From assembly GCA_963575745.1 (NCBI GenBank), contig CAUYUJ010015517.1:187568-251567 (forward strand): a stretch of DNA of 64,000 nucleotides, read 5' to 3'. The stretch is from Prorocentrum cordatum (taxonomy: Eukaryota; Sar; Dinophyceae; Prorocentrales; Prorocentraceae). Below, one piece after another: positions 22,208 to 32,691 of this stretch. The position numbers and the translations under genes are program-made. The notes beneath the pieces are model-generated. The model had not been told where the DNA came from, did not search any database, and saw only the letters and a program-made list of their open reading frames with translations. Position 1 is the stretch's first letter, and each line of letters begins with the position of its first letter.

Positions 22208-22480
22208 TCGGCTGGGACGGCGCGCGAGACCGTCGGCTCCCCTGGGGGTCGGCTGGGGCCGCGCGCGGACCGTCGGTCTTCTGGGGATCGGCTGGGACTG
22301 CGCGCGGAAACGTCGTCCCTCGGGGGTCGGCTGGGGCCGTGCGCGGGACCGCTGGTCCCCTGACGGTCGGCTGGGACTGCGTGCGGAACCGATCGGCTCC
22401 CTCGGGGGTCAACTGGAGCCGCACTGGCCCCCTCGAGGGTCGGCAGGGACTGCGAGCGGAACCGTGCGTCCCAGGGCCTT
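22208..22480 (+). repeat. ~40-nt minisatellite, seven units
   Basis: Units beginning TCGGCTGGGACTGCG or TCGGCTGGGGCCGCG alternate at 22208, 22249, 22288, 22327, 22367, 22409 and 22440, so the true repeat may be an ~80-nt dimer. All lie between two CTC tracts. Confidence 0.85.
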
Positions 22481-22489
22481 CGACCTTTC

Positions 22490-22725
22490 TCCTCCCCCTC
22501 CTCCTCCTCCTCCTCCTTTTCTCCTCCTATTCCTCTTCCTCCTCCTCCTCCTCCTCCTCCTCCTCCTCCTCCTCCTCCTCCTTCTCTTCATATAGATATA
22601 TACATATATCCTCGATCCTCTTCCTCCTCCTCCTCCTCCTCATCCTCGATCGTTTTCCTCCTCCTTTTCCGTTTCCTGCTCCTTTTCCTCCTCCCCCTCC
22701 TCCCCCTCCTCCTCCCTGCATCCTC
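22490..22725 (+). repeat. CTC/TCC microsatellite
   Basis: Interrupted CTC triplets with a short ATATACATATAT insert near 22592. Confidence 0.9.
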
Positions 22726-23328
22726 CCTTGCTAAGGGAGACAGAAAGAGGGAGATGAGGAGATCACATGAGGCCTCGCCCCTTCGGTTCTCACCCCTCCA
22801 TGTTTCACCATCGGGCGCCGCAGGGCGCGCATCCCGACAGTACTGTTGCATGTGCTATGTGTGGACGGATGGACGTGCGCGCTGACTCGAGTCGGAAATG
22901 TGCGGGACCATCCAGGTCGTCGTCTGTTTCTCCCGCGCCCGTGCCTCTGCCCCTGCCCTTGCCCCCATCCGTCGGCGGCGCTTGGCGGCCGCCGGATACA
23001 ACGCAGCAACAGGGAGATCGCTGCATGGGCCCCCTTCCGTACTCTTCTCGTTCCTCTTCCCTGCCTCCCGTTCCCGCTCACCACCACCCCGCCCCCCGTC
23101 GTCCCCTTCGCCGTCCCTCCGATGGGAAACACGGCGGGCCCAGGGACCGCGCGTCTGGGGTTGACCCCTCGATGCCCACCGCCAGGCTGTCCTGTTGAGG
23201 GTGTGTCAACATATGACGTATTTGCACGTATGTATTTGTATGCAGGACACGTCCTTGTCCGTACATACGCATATCACATATAAATGTATACACAGACGTA
23301 CACACGTTATACAGACGTATGCAAAATC

Positions 23329-23369
<41 letters not shown>

Positions 23370-23590
23370 TATACACACGTACGAATGTGTAAACGGCTGC
23401 AACGTCTGCAACGTTGCAACGGCTGCAAGGACTGCAGCGGCTGCAAGGACTGCAACGGCTGCAATGTCTGCAACTCTTGACTTGCACGCGACTGGGTTTC
23501 GTTGATTGTGTTGCGCGTGAATTGGTTTCGTTTTCACAACGTGTTCGATAAACCTTTGTTGTGATTTTTTTTTTTCAAACGCTTGATTTA
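22726..23590. other. Unassigned stretch with TA and CTGCAA repeats
   Basis: A TA microsatellite (23330-23367) and a 9-nt minisatellite of the CTGCAACGG type (23392-23475). No supported gene. Confidence 0.5.
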
Positions 23591-23620
23591 TTTTCAATCC
23601 GCTTCGGAGCGGATTGAAAA
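23591..23620. repeat. Perfect 13-bp hairpin, TCGG loop
   Basis: TTTTCAATCCGCT (23591-23603) pairs exactly with AGCGGATTGAAAA (23608-23620). It overlaps the second copy of the 37-nt dispersed motif, so that motif ends in a stem-loop here but not at 806. Confidence 0.95.
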
Positions 23621-23643
23621 AATCATGACCCAGGATCTCTGGG
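23607..23643 (-). repeat. Dispersed 37-nt motif, copy 2
   Basis: Exact inverse copy of 770-806. Confidence 0.85.
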
Positions 23644-24444
23644 AACTGGTTGTACTGGATGGACTTGCTCTGAGCTCCACCAACTTTTCCAACTCGTCCT
23701 TGTAGCACACAGCGGTTGCCCATGTAGGCTGTTTCGTGGGCACCGCTGCCAGTGCGTACCTGTCAAATGCAATTGCCCACTGCACGAACGACCTGAAGAA
23801 CCGGCGGGTTGCTGCAGCACTCCGCAACGCACTGGCGAGCTGGCCAAGTTGCGACAAAGGTCGACGGGTCGAGCGGTGTACCCCATTCGCCTCCCGTGAG
23901 CGCTTTCCCTCCGATTGTATCCGAAGACAGCCAAAATGGCAGGACCTCTTTGGCCGTCAGGTCTATGTACGAGAACGGTTCCCGCTGGTCTTTCTCAGCG
24001 GCAACGTTCTCTGCGCGCAAAACCCGCCACGCCAACTCCTCCGCCTGCATGTGGAACGGGAGTGCATCGAGACCCGCTTTTGCCAGCTTGTCTGTAGCAT
24101 TCACCTTTTTCAGGCGCTACTGCTGAAAGCTTGGCCACCACCTCGGCAGAATACCCGGGCTCAACCATGTCCAAGACGTCCTGCTGCATGGCTTGGGGGA
24201 GTGACTGCTGGGTCTGCGGGGTGAGAACAGATGCAGCAAGTGCTGATGAGGCTCCACTGCTCTGCCTCCCTGGGTTTGCCCAGCGAATCGCTCGACGAGC
24301 TAAGCCTAGCACTGGTAGGGATAAATCTGGTTTCGCGTCGCTCTCTTTTAGGCCAACTAACTGGCCTGGCTCAGACACCCCACTGTCCGTGAAGTGCGCC
24401 TCTGTCGCCCTCAACACCTCGGGCGTCGGCTCCTTGGCGTCCAC
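23644..24444 (-). pseudogene. Frame-broken minus-strand ORF, dinoflagellate-type repeat protein
   Basis: Reading on the minus strand, protein-like sequence passes through three frames: DAKEPTPEVLRATEAHFTDS with SGVSEPGQLVGLKES (24444-24340), then NATDKLAKAGLDALPFHMQA through EPFSYIDLTAKEVLPFWLSS to about 23840, then LASALRSAAATRRFFRSFVQ, WAIAFDRYALAAVPTKQPTW and CYKDELEKLVE to about 23670. No ATG opens it. The sequence looks like a real, once-continuous protein of about 260 residues that now carries at least two indels. Family not recognised. The 37-nt motif follows at its downstream end. Confidence 0.5.
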
Positions 24445-25554
24445 CGACTGAGGAAGCTGTTCAATGTCACCTCCTCCATGGGTCGCCTGTGGGGGATCTG
24501 AAGCAGAGAGCTTCCGTGCAACACCCTTTGAGCCACCTGAGCCCAGATGGCTACGGACCCTCCCGTGCTGACCACACGATGCCTGTTCTCTGTGGGGGTG
24601 AGGTCACCTGCCAACAGGGATCGGGTCAAGACCTCCAGGCGCAACTAGGATGCCGAGAGCACCCTGCCGACTGGGACGGGGTCAAAGAGCTCCAGGGCCC
24701 AAAACAAACGACCACACACAGCTGCAAGGTGCAGAGCTCTCTCCACGAGCGGCGCCGACAAGACACCCCACCGCACCGACGAAGGCAACGTGCCTCCGGG
24801 GGACGGAGTCAAAAGCTCCGGGGCGATAGCAGCGACAGAGGGACCACCTCATCGCGCCCGCTCGTCTCTGGAATCCTGTGCTCTGACTGCTCCGCGGCAC
24901 ACTACCCCCTGCTGCTTTTGGGGGTCAAACGTAAGACGACTGAGGGGGGAAGGGAGATGAGGGGAGGGAAGCCGGCTCACGGCGCAAATGGGGACAAGTC
25001 GATCCCCCTGGTCGGAGATCAGGCTCTCCTTGCCCCCGCCCCCCAGTCGCCGTTACGACAGAGTGTTCGTTGTCAAGCTCATTTTGGGCCAGCACCCAAC
25101 TAGTTGGGTTTCCGCCTCAGGAACCCCGAACAAGGAACGAGGCCCCTTTTTTCTCCACCAGTTGAACTTCGAGTTCCCGACCGAAAACCCAGGGGGAAAC
25201 TTGGGGCACACTGCGAAACAAGCAAGGAGCACGGAGCCCCTCCCCGAGGACAGGGCTCCCTTCTCCGGCGCCCCGAGCACACTGCTGGGCGGGCCACATG
25301 GCGAACCCTACCCCCTGCCCCCCGCTCAGAAACCAGAAATCGTTGAGGGGGGGGCAGAAGGGGGCAGGGCTCGCACGTGGCCCCCCAGCAGCGCCGCCGC
25401 TCTCCGACCGCAAAGGGGCCGCCGAGCTCCGGGGGCGCGGCGCGGCCCTCCCGGCCACGGCGGGCCGCGGTCGCGGACGGGCTCCCCGGCCCTGCGCCGA
25501 CGGAGCCGGCCCGAGAGCCAGGGCCTCCTCGTCCCGGGCCCGAGGGGCCAGGCT
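24445..25554. other. Unassigned stretch
   Basis: Diverged phrases such as GACGGGGTCAAAGAGCTCC (near 24678) and GACGGAGTCAAAAGCTCC (near 24805) hint at an old tandem repeat. Open frames exist on both strands but none is convincing. Confidence 0.4.
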
Positions 25555-25676
25555 GGATTGCAAAAAAACCCAGGATTGCAAAAAAAAAAAAAAAAAAAAC
25601 TTTTTCGAAGGATTGCAACAAACCCTGGCTTTTGTTTGCAAGCCTTTTTTTGCAATCCTGGGTTTTTTTGCAATCC
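25555..25676. repeat. Fold-back repeat with perfect 32-nt arms
   Basis: Arm 25555-25586 consists of two GGATTGCAAAAAAA units joined by CCCA; arm 25645-25676 is its exact reverse complement. The 58-nt spacer contains a run of about 20 A and a further diverged unit, and a third inverted unit follows to about 25693. Confidence 0.95.
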
Positions 25677-25706
25677 TGGGTTTTTTTGCGATCCTCGCCA
25701 CCCCCT

Positions 25707-26062
25707 CGCCGTGGGCGATAGAGGGGCAGGAAATGACGGAGATGCCCCTTTTACGACTGGCGGTTCCGGGTGCCCTGTGCGCAAGGCCCCTGCCACCCCC
25801 AATAAGTTCATTCAGGAACTTGATGCCGAAGAGTGGTGGTTGGGTTGTTCAAGTCGGCCGAACGCGTGAGCCCCATGCCTACAGAAGTCGGGCAAAGAGG
25901 AGGATAGACTTACGTGTTGGTACACGGGGGCGTATCCTCGATGAGCCTTAATACCGGTGCGATGGCAGTAGAGGGACAAGGAATGACGGAGGACGGAGAT
26001 GCCTCTTTTACGGGTGACGGTTCTGGGGGCCCTGTGCGCAGGGCCCCTGCTACTCCCAGGAA
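25707..26062 (+). repeat. Direct duplication of a ~95-nt segment
   Basis: 25707-25802 and 25964-26062 share GGAATGACGGAG-, GATGCC-, TTTTACG-, GGTTC-, GCCCTGTGCGCA- and GGCCCCTGC-containing blocks in the same order at a distance of ~255 nt. Confidence 0.75.
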
Positions 26063-26409
26063 CGTGAGGCCCCCCCGTGTGCTGGGAGGGCAACGCCGGA
26101 GAGAGGGAGGAGCGCCTGAGGTGAGGAGCCCCTCGACGCTAGCGAGTGTGAGGGGCCCAGCCGACCTCACCTCGCTCTATTTTTTCCCACTTCAACATGG
26201 CACCTCCGCCTCCGCCCGTGCCGCACCGCCCACGTGCGCACAAGGGGCAGCGAGGGCGCGCCCTCGAAGCCCCCGCCCGCCCTCCACACTTAGCGCCCTC
26301 CGCGGCTGGAGCGCCGCTCCCGCCCTGGACCCCGCGGCCCTGCGCGCGGCGGAAGGCTGGGGGCCCGCGGGATGAAAGGAGCCCCCGCCGCGACGGCGCT
26401 CACTGGAAG

Positions 26410-26548
26410 GAGGGGGAGGAGGGGGAGGAGGAGGAGGAGGAGGAGGAGGAGGAGGAGGAGGAGGAGGAGGAGGAGGAGGAGGAGGAGGAGGAGGAGAGGA
26501 GAGGAGGAGGAGGAGGAGGAGGAGGAGGAGGAGGAGGAGGAGGGGGAG
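26410..26548 (+). repeat. GGA microsatellite
   Basis: Nearly pure GGA/GAG triplets. Confidence 0.95.
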
Positions 26549-26733
26549 GTGGGGCTTCAAGACGATCCCGGGAGCACGCCGGGTGGCCGCTCGGCGCCCC
26601 CTCCGCTCCAGGGGGGGCCGCCGGCGAGCCCCGCCCGGGACGCGCCCCGAGGCGAGCGGACGACGGCACCATGCGCATGAGGTGTCCCGAGCGGCCGCTA
26701 CGGGAAGCTCTGGCTCCTAGGATTGTGGATGGG

Positions 26734-26934
26734 ATTGTGGATGCAACGACAATGGACACCCCGACAGTCCTATCATTGAATTCAAAATGTGTTCAAAATG
26801 TTGGAAAGCTGTTCTAAACATGTTTCAAGCATGTGTCGAACATGTATACAAAAATGTTTACACGTGTTTTAGACATCTGGGAATTCTTTGGCAACGTGCT
26901 TCCTCTCCATTGATCGTCCTCCTCAATCCTGGGA
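26734..26934 (+). repeat. Dispersed ~200-nt repeat, copy A
   Basis: Matches 39773-39979 in order and orientation: GTGGATGC-ACGACAATGG, ACAGTCCTA-CATTGAATT, ACATGTTT-rich centre, GACATCTGG, and a 3' end TTTGGCAAC followed by GCTTCCTCTCCATTGA. It sits between coding-like GC-rich DNA on both sides. Confidence 0.85.
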
Positions 26935-26949
26935 TCGCCGCGCCTCCGC

Positions 26950-27900
26950 AGCAGCGGCCCCGGGGGTCGGGCGCCCCGCGCTGGCCCGGCGGCCGTCGCC
27001 GGCCGCCCGCCTGTGGCGGGGGCTCCCGCCGAGGTCCCAGCCGAGCCAGGCCGCGCGCCGCCTGCCGGGCCAGGGCTCGCGGAGCTGCGAGGGGCGAAAC
27101 CACGGAGTTTCCGTGCCAGGCTCATGGGGTCCCTCGCGCGCCAGGCTCGCGGAGCCCCTGGTGCGCCAGGCTCGCGGAGCCCCTCGCGGGGACCCCCGCC
27201 CGGATGGGTCGCGTGGGGCCCCGCTGTGCCGACGCTCGCAAGCGACTGGACGCGGCACGCGCAGCCGCGAGAGTGAAATCACGGAGCCTGTTAGACCCGC
27301 CGCGCCGCTCGGCCCCTGCGCTGAGCGTGGCCAAGGCAGGACCAGGCTCGCGGAGCCGCGAGGATGAAACCACGGAGCCTGCTACGCTTGCTTCCTGCGC
27401 CATGCTCGCAGGGCCCTTCGCGTGCCAGGCTCGCGGAGCCCCCAGCGGTGGCCCCCGTCCCGGGGGGTCGCGTGGGGCCCCGCCGCTGCTGATGCTCGCA
27501 ACCGACTGGACGCGGCTCGCGCCGCCGTGGGCGTGAAACCACGGAGCCTGCCAGGTCCTCAGTGCCGCTCGGTCCCGGCGATGATCTCATCGTAGATCGC
27601 TCCCTTCTGGAGCTCCTTTGTGGCCCGCGGGCCGCCAGCCGTCGGCGTCGGCGGAGCTGTCGCGAAGCTGCCGGCGAAGCTGTTGGCGAGGCCGTCGGCC
27701 CGGCCGCGGGCCGCCCGCCGTCGGCGAGGCCGCCGGCGAACGCGGCGGCCCCCGTCCCGAAGGGCAGCGCGGGGCCCCGCCGCCGCTGGCGCTCGCGGCC
27801 GACTGGGCGCGACTCGCGGAGCCGCGAAGGTGCAACCGCGGAGTCTGCTGGGCTCGCAGCGCCGCTCGGCCCCAGCGCCACATCTCCGCAGCTGCTCCAG
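26950..27900 (+). repeat. Higher-order tandem repeat, ~260-295 nt period
   Basis: The phrase GTCGCGTGGGGCCCCGC recurs at 27205 and 27466 and, diverged, at 27760 and near 26960, each followed by GCTCGCAA-CGACTGG and by GAAACCACGGAGCCTG. A shorter CCAGGCTCGCGGAGCC unit is repeated inside. Confidence 0.75.
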
Positions 27901-27954
27901 TCTCCAACCATCGGCGAGTCTGTCGGCGGAGCTTTCGCGAAGCTGTCGGCCTCC

Positions 27955-28093
27955 ACCTCCTCCACCTCCTCCTCCTCCCTCCTCCTGCTGCTCCTGCTCC
28001 TCCTCCTCCTCCTCCTCCCTCCTCCTGCTGCTCCTGCTGCTCCTGCTCCTCCTCCTCCTCCTCCTCCTCCTCCTCCTCCTCCTCCTGCTCCTA

Positions 28094-28147
<54 letters not shown>

Positions 28148-28175
28148 ATCCTCCTCCTCCTCCTCCTCCTCCTCG
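27955..28175 (+). repeat. CTC and CTGCTC microsatellite
   Basis: CTC triplets passing into GCTCCT hexamers. Confidence 0.95.
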
Positions 28176-28860
28176 TCCTCCAGTTCGCCCTCCGCACGCG
28201 AGTCTGAGCGCGGATGTCCGCAGTACTACCTGCGGGAGACCGTGCAGAGAGCCTCATCTGGCGGGCTCCCGAAACCCTGCTCTAAAACACGTTGCCACCT
28301 CTCGGGGGGCGCATCCCTGACTTCCGCCGGCGTCCGCTGGCCTTCCGCCGGCTTCCGACGGCGGAGGCGGCCTAGTTCTGCTTCCGCCCGCTTCCGCTGA
28401 GGAGGAGACGGCAACTCCTTCGATCCTCGAAGGCGAGGCCCCTCCTGGAACGCCTCAGCCGGGCTGGCGGGCGATACTCCCCGTGGGAGGCAAGGCAATG
28501 CCCGCAGGGGAGACGGCGAACGACGGCGGTGCGGGCGATCGACGACCGATGGACGACGACGAGGACGACGACGAGTGACGGCGAGGACCATATGATTGAC
28601 AACGAGGGCTTGGATGGGCGACGCATGACGAAGACGACGTGGCCGAAGGCAGCGCCACATCCGCCCCGTCGCCGAGCAGGGCCGCGGCCTTCCGACGCGC
28701 CGCCGTCTCCCCGCCGCGCAACGTGCGCGCCGGCAACGGCGGAGGCGTTCTCCTCCGCGGCCGCCGCGAGCAGCTCGCGCAGCGCGTTCCAGATCAGCTC
28801 CGAGGCGTTCTGCGACTCGCCTGCGGCCGTCGTCGGCGACAGCGTCGCCGTCCTCGTCGA
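28176..28860. other. Unassigned GC-rich stretch
   Basis: Several frames are open on both strands because of GC richness. None carries a recognisable domain. Confidence 0.4.
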
Positions 28861-29200
28861 CATCGTTGCCGTCGCAGTCGCCGCCGCCGTCTCCGTCGCC
28901 GCTGTCGTTGTCAAATGTCGTCGTCGCCGTCGCCGCCGCCGTCGCCGCCGACGCCGCCGTCGCGCGTCGCCGCTGGCGTCGTCGTCCCTCGCCCTCGCTC
29001 CCGTCGACACCCTCGTGGCCTCTCTGGGCCTCCTGGGGGGTCCTCGGCGCCGCGGCCCGAACCGTCGCAGGGTCCTGGTCAGAGTTCGCCCCAGAGAACG
29101 CGTCTGGGGGTCGCCGTCGTCGTCGTCGTCATCGGCGTCGTCGTGGTCGTCGTCGTCGTCGTCTTCGGCGTCGTCGTCGTCGTCGCCGTCCTGGGGTTCG
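28861..29200 (+). repeat. GTC/GCC triplet-rich tract
   Basis: Imperfect GTCGCC and GTCGTC triplets interrupted by unique sequence at 28990-29110. Confidence 0.85.
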
Positions 29201-29334
29201 TCCTCATGTTCGGCCTGTCTGGGCCTTCTGGACGAACCTCGTCGCCGCAGCCGAACTCGCCTCGAGGTCCTGGTCAGAGTGCGCCCTGGGACCGTGGAAA
29301 GGTCCAGTGATCCACTTCCAGATCATGATTCCAA

Positions 29335-29870
29335 TCACTCCTCCTCCTCCTCGTACTCCTCCTCTTCCTCCTTCTTCTACTCGTCGACCGCCCGACCATA
29401 GTTCCAATCATCACCACCTTGCTCATTCTCTTCCTCCTCCTCCTTCCTCCTTCCTCCTCCTCCTCCTTCCTCCTCCTCCTCCTCCTCCTCCTCCTCCTAC
29501 TCCTCCTCCCCCCCTCCCACAGAAATCGGCCCTGCGACCTTCCCTGGGAGTGCTTCCTGAACAAGACTTCGAAGGGAGCCCAGCCGCAGCGACGAGAAGC
29601 CTTCCGGAGAACCGCCGAGGGGGAAAGCATCTCATGACCACTCGTGCCTCGATCTTCGACTCTCCTCATCTCGCCCATGACTCCTACACCTCCTCCTCCT
29701 CCTCCTCCTCCTCCTCCTCCTCCTCCTCCTCCCTCCTCCTCTCCTCTCTTCCTGCTGCTCCTCCTCATCCTCCTCCTCCTCCTCCTCATCCTCCTCCTTC
29801 TCCGCTTGATACTGCTCCTACTCCTCCTCCTCCTCCTCCTCCTCCTCCTCCTCCTCCTCCTCCTCCACCG
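29335..29870 (+). repeat. CTC microsatellites flanking a short unique segment
   Basis: CTC tracts at 29335-29375, 29425-29515, 29688-29745 and 29760-29870. The 29520-29690 insert is mixed sequence. Confidence 0.9.
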
Positions 29871-30473
29871 CCTCCGAGTCCCGGCCCGCTGACTCCGCCC
29901 TCATTCCCCTCCTCGAGGAGGTTCCCCCCGCGCCTCAAGCGAGGGGAGCCTCCTCGAGGAGGCTGCCAGAGCGTCTGGCACTCCCGCATGCACTGTGAGC
30001 TTCCCTTCGGGGAGTCCCGCCCGCTCTCAGAGGCCCTCGAGGGTCCTCGGAGGTCCTCGGAGGTCTTCGGAGCACGTGTCGGCGATGTTGCCAGGGATCT
30101 CCGGATGCTGGAAGGTCTTCGGAGTTCGGAGCTTTGACGAAGTCCGAGTGTTGGCTGGGTAGTTGCATGAGGAGTGGGTGTGGGCGGGGCGTTCCACAAC
30201 CTGGATCTCTGGAATCCTCGTCTGATCGAGCTGAACGCTGGTGCGCAGGCTCCTTACTCATCCCTGCAGCCCACACGAGTGAGGCAAGACACGAGGCGGA
30301 GGGAGAGTGGGCGCAGGAGCTGGCGATCTCTGGCGCCTCATGGGCTGAGTCTCCGTTTCTAGCTGTTGTCCCATCAGCGGAATGGTTGATACGGGAATCC
30401 GACATAGTCTGGACCTCCTGGCCAAGGCGCGAGGAGACGCACGAAAAAAACAGGAGGACGAGGACAAGAGGAA
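29871..30473. other. Unassigned stretch
   Basis: GAGGAGG / CCTCGAGG-type small palindromes occur near 29910-29965. An open plus-strand frame at 30134-30496 is of doubtful coding quality. Confidence 0.4.
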
Positions 30474-30755
30474 GTGGGGAGACAAAGGGTGAGTGAGGAG
30501 GGGGGCCGTGGACGACCACGACATCCGACGTGGCTATCTGTTCACGACGTTGGCCCTGGAAATCTCATGCGCATCCCCGAGATCGATTTCCATCGCCACT
30601 TTAAACATATCTCATGTAGGGCCCGAACAGGAGAACTGGGTGACGAAATCGAAGAATACATACGTCACGATACTCGCGCGTTGGCAGAACTGGGTTTGGT
30701 GGGACCTGGTTTAGTGATGTGTACTTGGGGACGCCTCCCCACCCCGTTCCACTAA
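30474..30755 (+). CDS. Open segment, possible exon
   Basis: One frame reads VHDVGPGNLMRIPEIDFHRH, FKHISCRARTGELGDEIEEY and IRHDTRALAELGLVGPGLV before a stop at 30753-30755. Its composition is protein-like, but a second plus-strand frame over the same bases is also open. The frame has an internal ATG at 30567 only. Unknown product. Confidence 0.3.
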   Translation: MGRQRVSEEGGRGRPRHPTWLSVHDVGPGNLMRIPEIDFHRHFKHISCRARTGELGDEIEEYIRHDTRALAELGLVGPGLVMCTWGRLPTPFH

Positions 30756-30979
30756 CCAGAACTGCCGTCCAGCTACGGCAGACCTGGTTCATTGATTCTG
30801 GCCAATTTCGGGGCTCTGGGGCCCTACTACTAACCCGGTCCCCTTAACCAAGGTCTGGGCACAACCCGAGATGCGTTCACGGCGCCTGGAGGTCCGTGAT
30901 CCCACCCATCTTTCGCACAAAACCTCTGCGCTGGACCCCAACCGCGAACAAGCCTGAACAGTTTTCCCGGCTGCATCCA

Positions 30980-31188
30980 TACGGTAGGTTCGTGCGGCGT
31001 CGGCGCGCGCAAAGATTTTTGACACCGCGCCGATCTTTCAACCTTGACGCGGCCCCGATCGTTCAACATTGAATTCTTTCGGGTCCAATGGCGTTACCGT
31101 GTCCCTCGGTGCTTCCGCGTCGCAGAATTCAAGCTTGAACGCCTGCTCCGGCGTCGTCGGCGCGCCAACGCCGCATGAACCTACCGTA
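30980..31188. repeat. 209-nt fold-back element
   Basis: Arms 30980-31008 and 31160-31188 (29 nt, starting TACGGTAGGTTC) pair with two mismatches. Inside, TTGAATTCT (around 31070) and AGAATTCAA (around 31125) form a nested second stem. This nested architecture is typical of fold-back or MITE-like elements. Confidence 0.85.
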
Positions 31189-31876
31189 GGCAGCCACCTG
31201 TGAAACCTGGCCCTGCAGGTAAATTTCCAGAAAAGTCAAGGGGGCCCCATAATTCAAAGGATGTCTGAAGCCAGGTGAACCCCCGCGGAGGTGTTCGATA
31301 CCCCAGCGTCGATCGGACCCACAGGGGTACGGTTCGTGACTCGTTTCGGAATCCAGCCATGGCCATGAGGGCCCCCCCAAGAGGTTCAAGAGAGGCAACA
31401 ACAACGTCAAAATCCCGGCTCATCCTCCTCCGCACCTCCCGCATCCGATGTCACGATTTGTTCATGGCGTGTTTCATTTAACTCCGTCCGACCGCGGTGC
31501 GATCGTTCACACCACCGCAGACCAGAAAGTGCCAGCCGTCTCCCGACACCTCCTTTTCGGGCCGAGTTTTCACGCCAGGTCTGCTGTTGACTTCTTGGTC
31601 TGGAGGCCGAGGAGACAGACACATCAACAGGCCAAAAGCTAGAAAGCTGTGAACAACTGCAGCCCCGATTCCCGCTTATCACGCCAGGATGGGCGGGGCC
31701 TCCCATCCCTCGACCTCCGACGACGACGTCTGTCTGCGTTGTCCAGCTGGATTGCCTGGACCTCCCGGACCTCCTCCAGAAGGAGCACGTCTTCGAGGAG
31801 GGGGCAGGGGTCTCCGGAGGTTGTCTCCTTCTCCTGCAAAGCCGTCCTGAATCTAGGCCAGACAGAGCAGCCAGAC
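31189..31876. other. Unassigned stretch
   Basis: No supported gene or repeat. Confidence 0.5.
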
Positions 31877-31971
<95 letters not shown>

Positions 31972-32015
31972 GATGATGATGATGATGATGATGATGATGA
32001 GATGATGATGATGGA
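31877..32015 (+). repeat. GAT microsatellite
   Basis: Nearly pure GAT triplets. Confidence 0.95.
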
Positions 32016-32099
32016 TGATGTGGCTGACCACTCGGTTGCTAAACGGCTCGCACGCGAGCCGCGCCCAGAGGCTCTAGGAGATATTCTCGGGATGCCCCT

Positions 32100-32400
32100 G
32101 CTTTCCCTGGGCCGCCCTCTCCCTTGCCTCCTCCTCCCTCCCTGGCCCTCCCCCCTCCCCTCACCCTCCCCTTCTCCCGCCTCCCCTCCCTGGCCCTCCC
32201 CTCCCCCTCCCCGTCCCCTCCCCCTCCCCTCCCCCTTCCCCCCCCCCCCCCTCCCTCGCCCCCTCCTCCTCCGTGGCCCTCCCCCCCCTCCCCCCTCCCC
32301 GTCCTCCTCCTCCCCTCCCTGGCCCTCCCCTCCCCTCCCCCTCCCTCCCCCTCCCCCTTTCCTCCCCCTCCCCCCTTTCCCCCCCTGCCGCCCAGGTCGT
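32100..32400 (+). repeat. C/T-rich low complexity (CCCTCC type)
   Basis: Imperfect CCCTCCCC and CTCCTC runs, open in all plus frames. Confidence 0.85.
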
Positions 32401-32524
32401 CGGGGGAGCCGTCCTGCCTCGGGCCTCTCGCCGCCAGACGGGCGCGGAGGCCAAGGAGAGGCGGCGGGAGCGGGCCGCAGAGGGTCTCGGCGCGTCTGCC
32501 CACGCAGTAACTCCTGAAGGGGCC

Positions 32525-32686
32525 CTGGGGCACACACACACACACACAGCTAGATACACACAGAGAGCAGGATTCCCCATATTTCCCCACATCTTCTGGG
32601 TTTCTGTCTTCTCCCCACTTCTCATATGTTCCCACAGCTTCGGGGGAATCGACGATTCATTGTGTCTGTGTGTGTTTCTTCCCCTC
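32525..32686 (-). mobile_element. Family 2 element, copy A (introner candidate)
   Basis: Read on the minus strand it begins after CTCAG with GAGGGGAAGAAAC, contains CACAATGAATCG, AGTGGGGAGAAGACAGAAAC and ends GTGTGCCCCAG before GGCCCC. Copies B and C share the same order of blocks. The 162-nt length, AG|GA start and pyrimidine/GT-rich AG end fit a non-canonical GA-AG dinoflagellate intron. Introns copied to new sites as mobile units (introners) are known in dinoflagellates; that this is one is inference. Confidence 0.6.
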
Positions 32687-32691
32687 CTGAG

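Noticed and set aside
770-23643. The two 37-nt motifs as terminal inverted repeats of one 23-kb element
   Set aside because: The interval contains unrelated exon candidates and many repeats, and the motif does not extend into longer matching ends; a dispersed short element is more likely.
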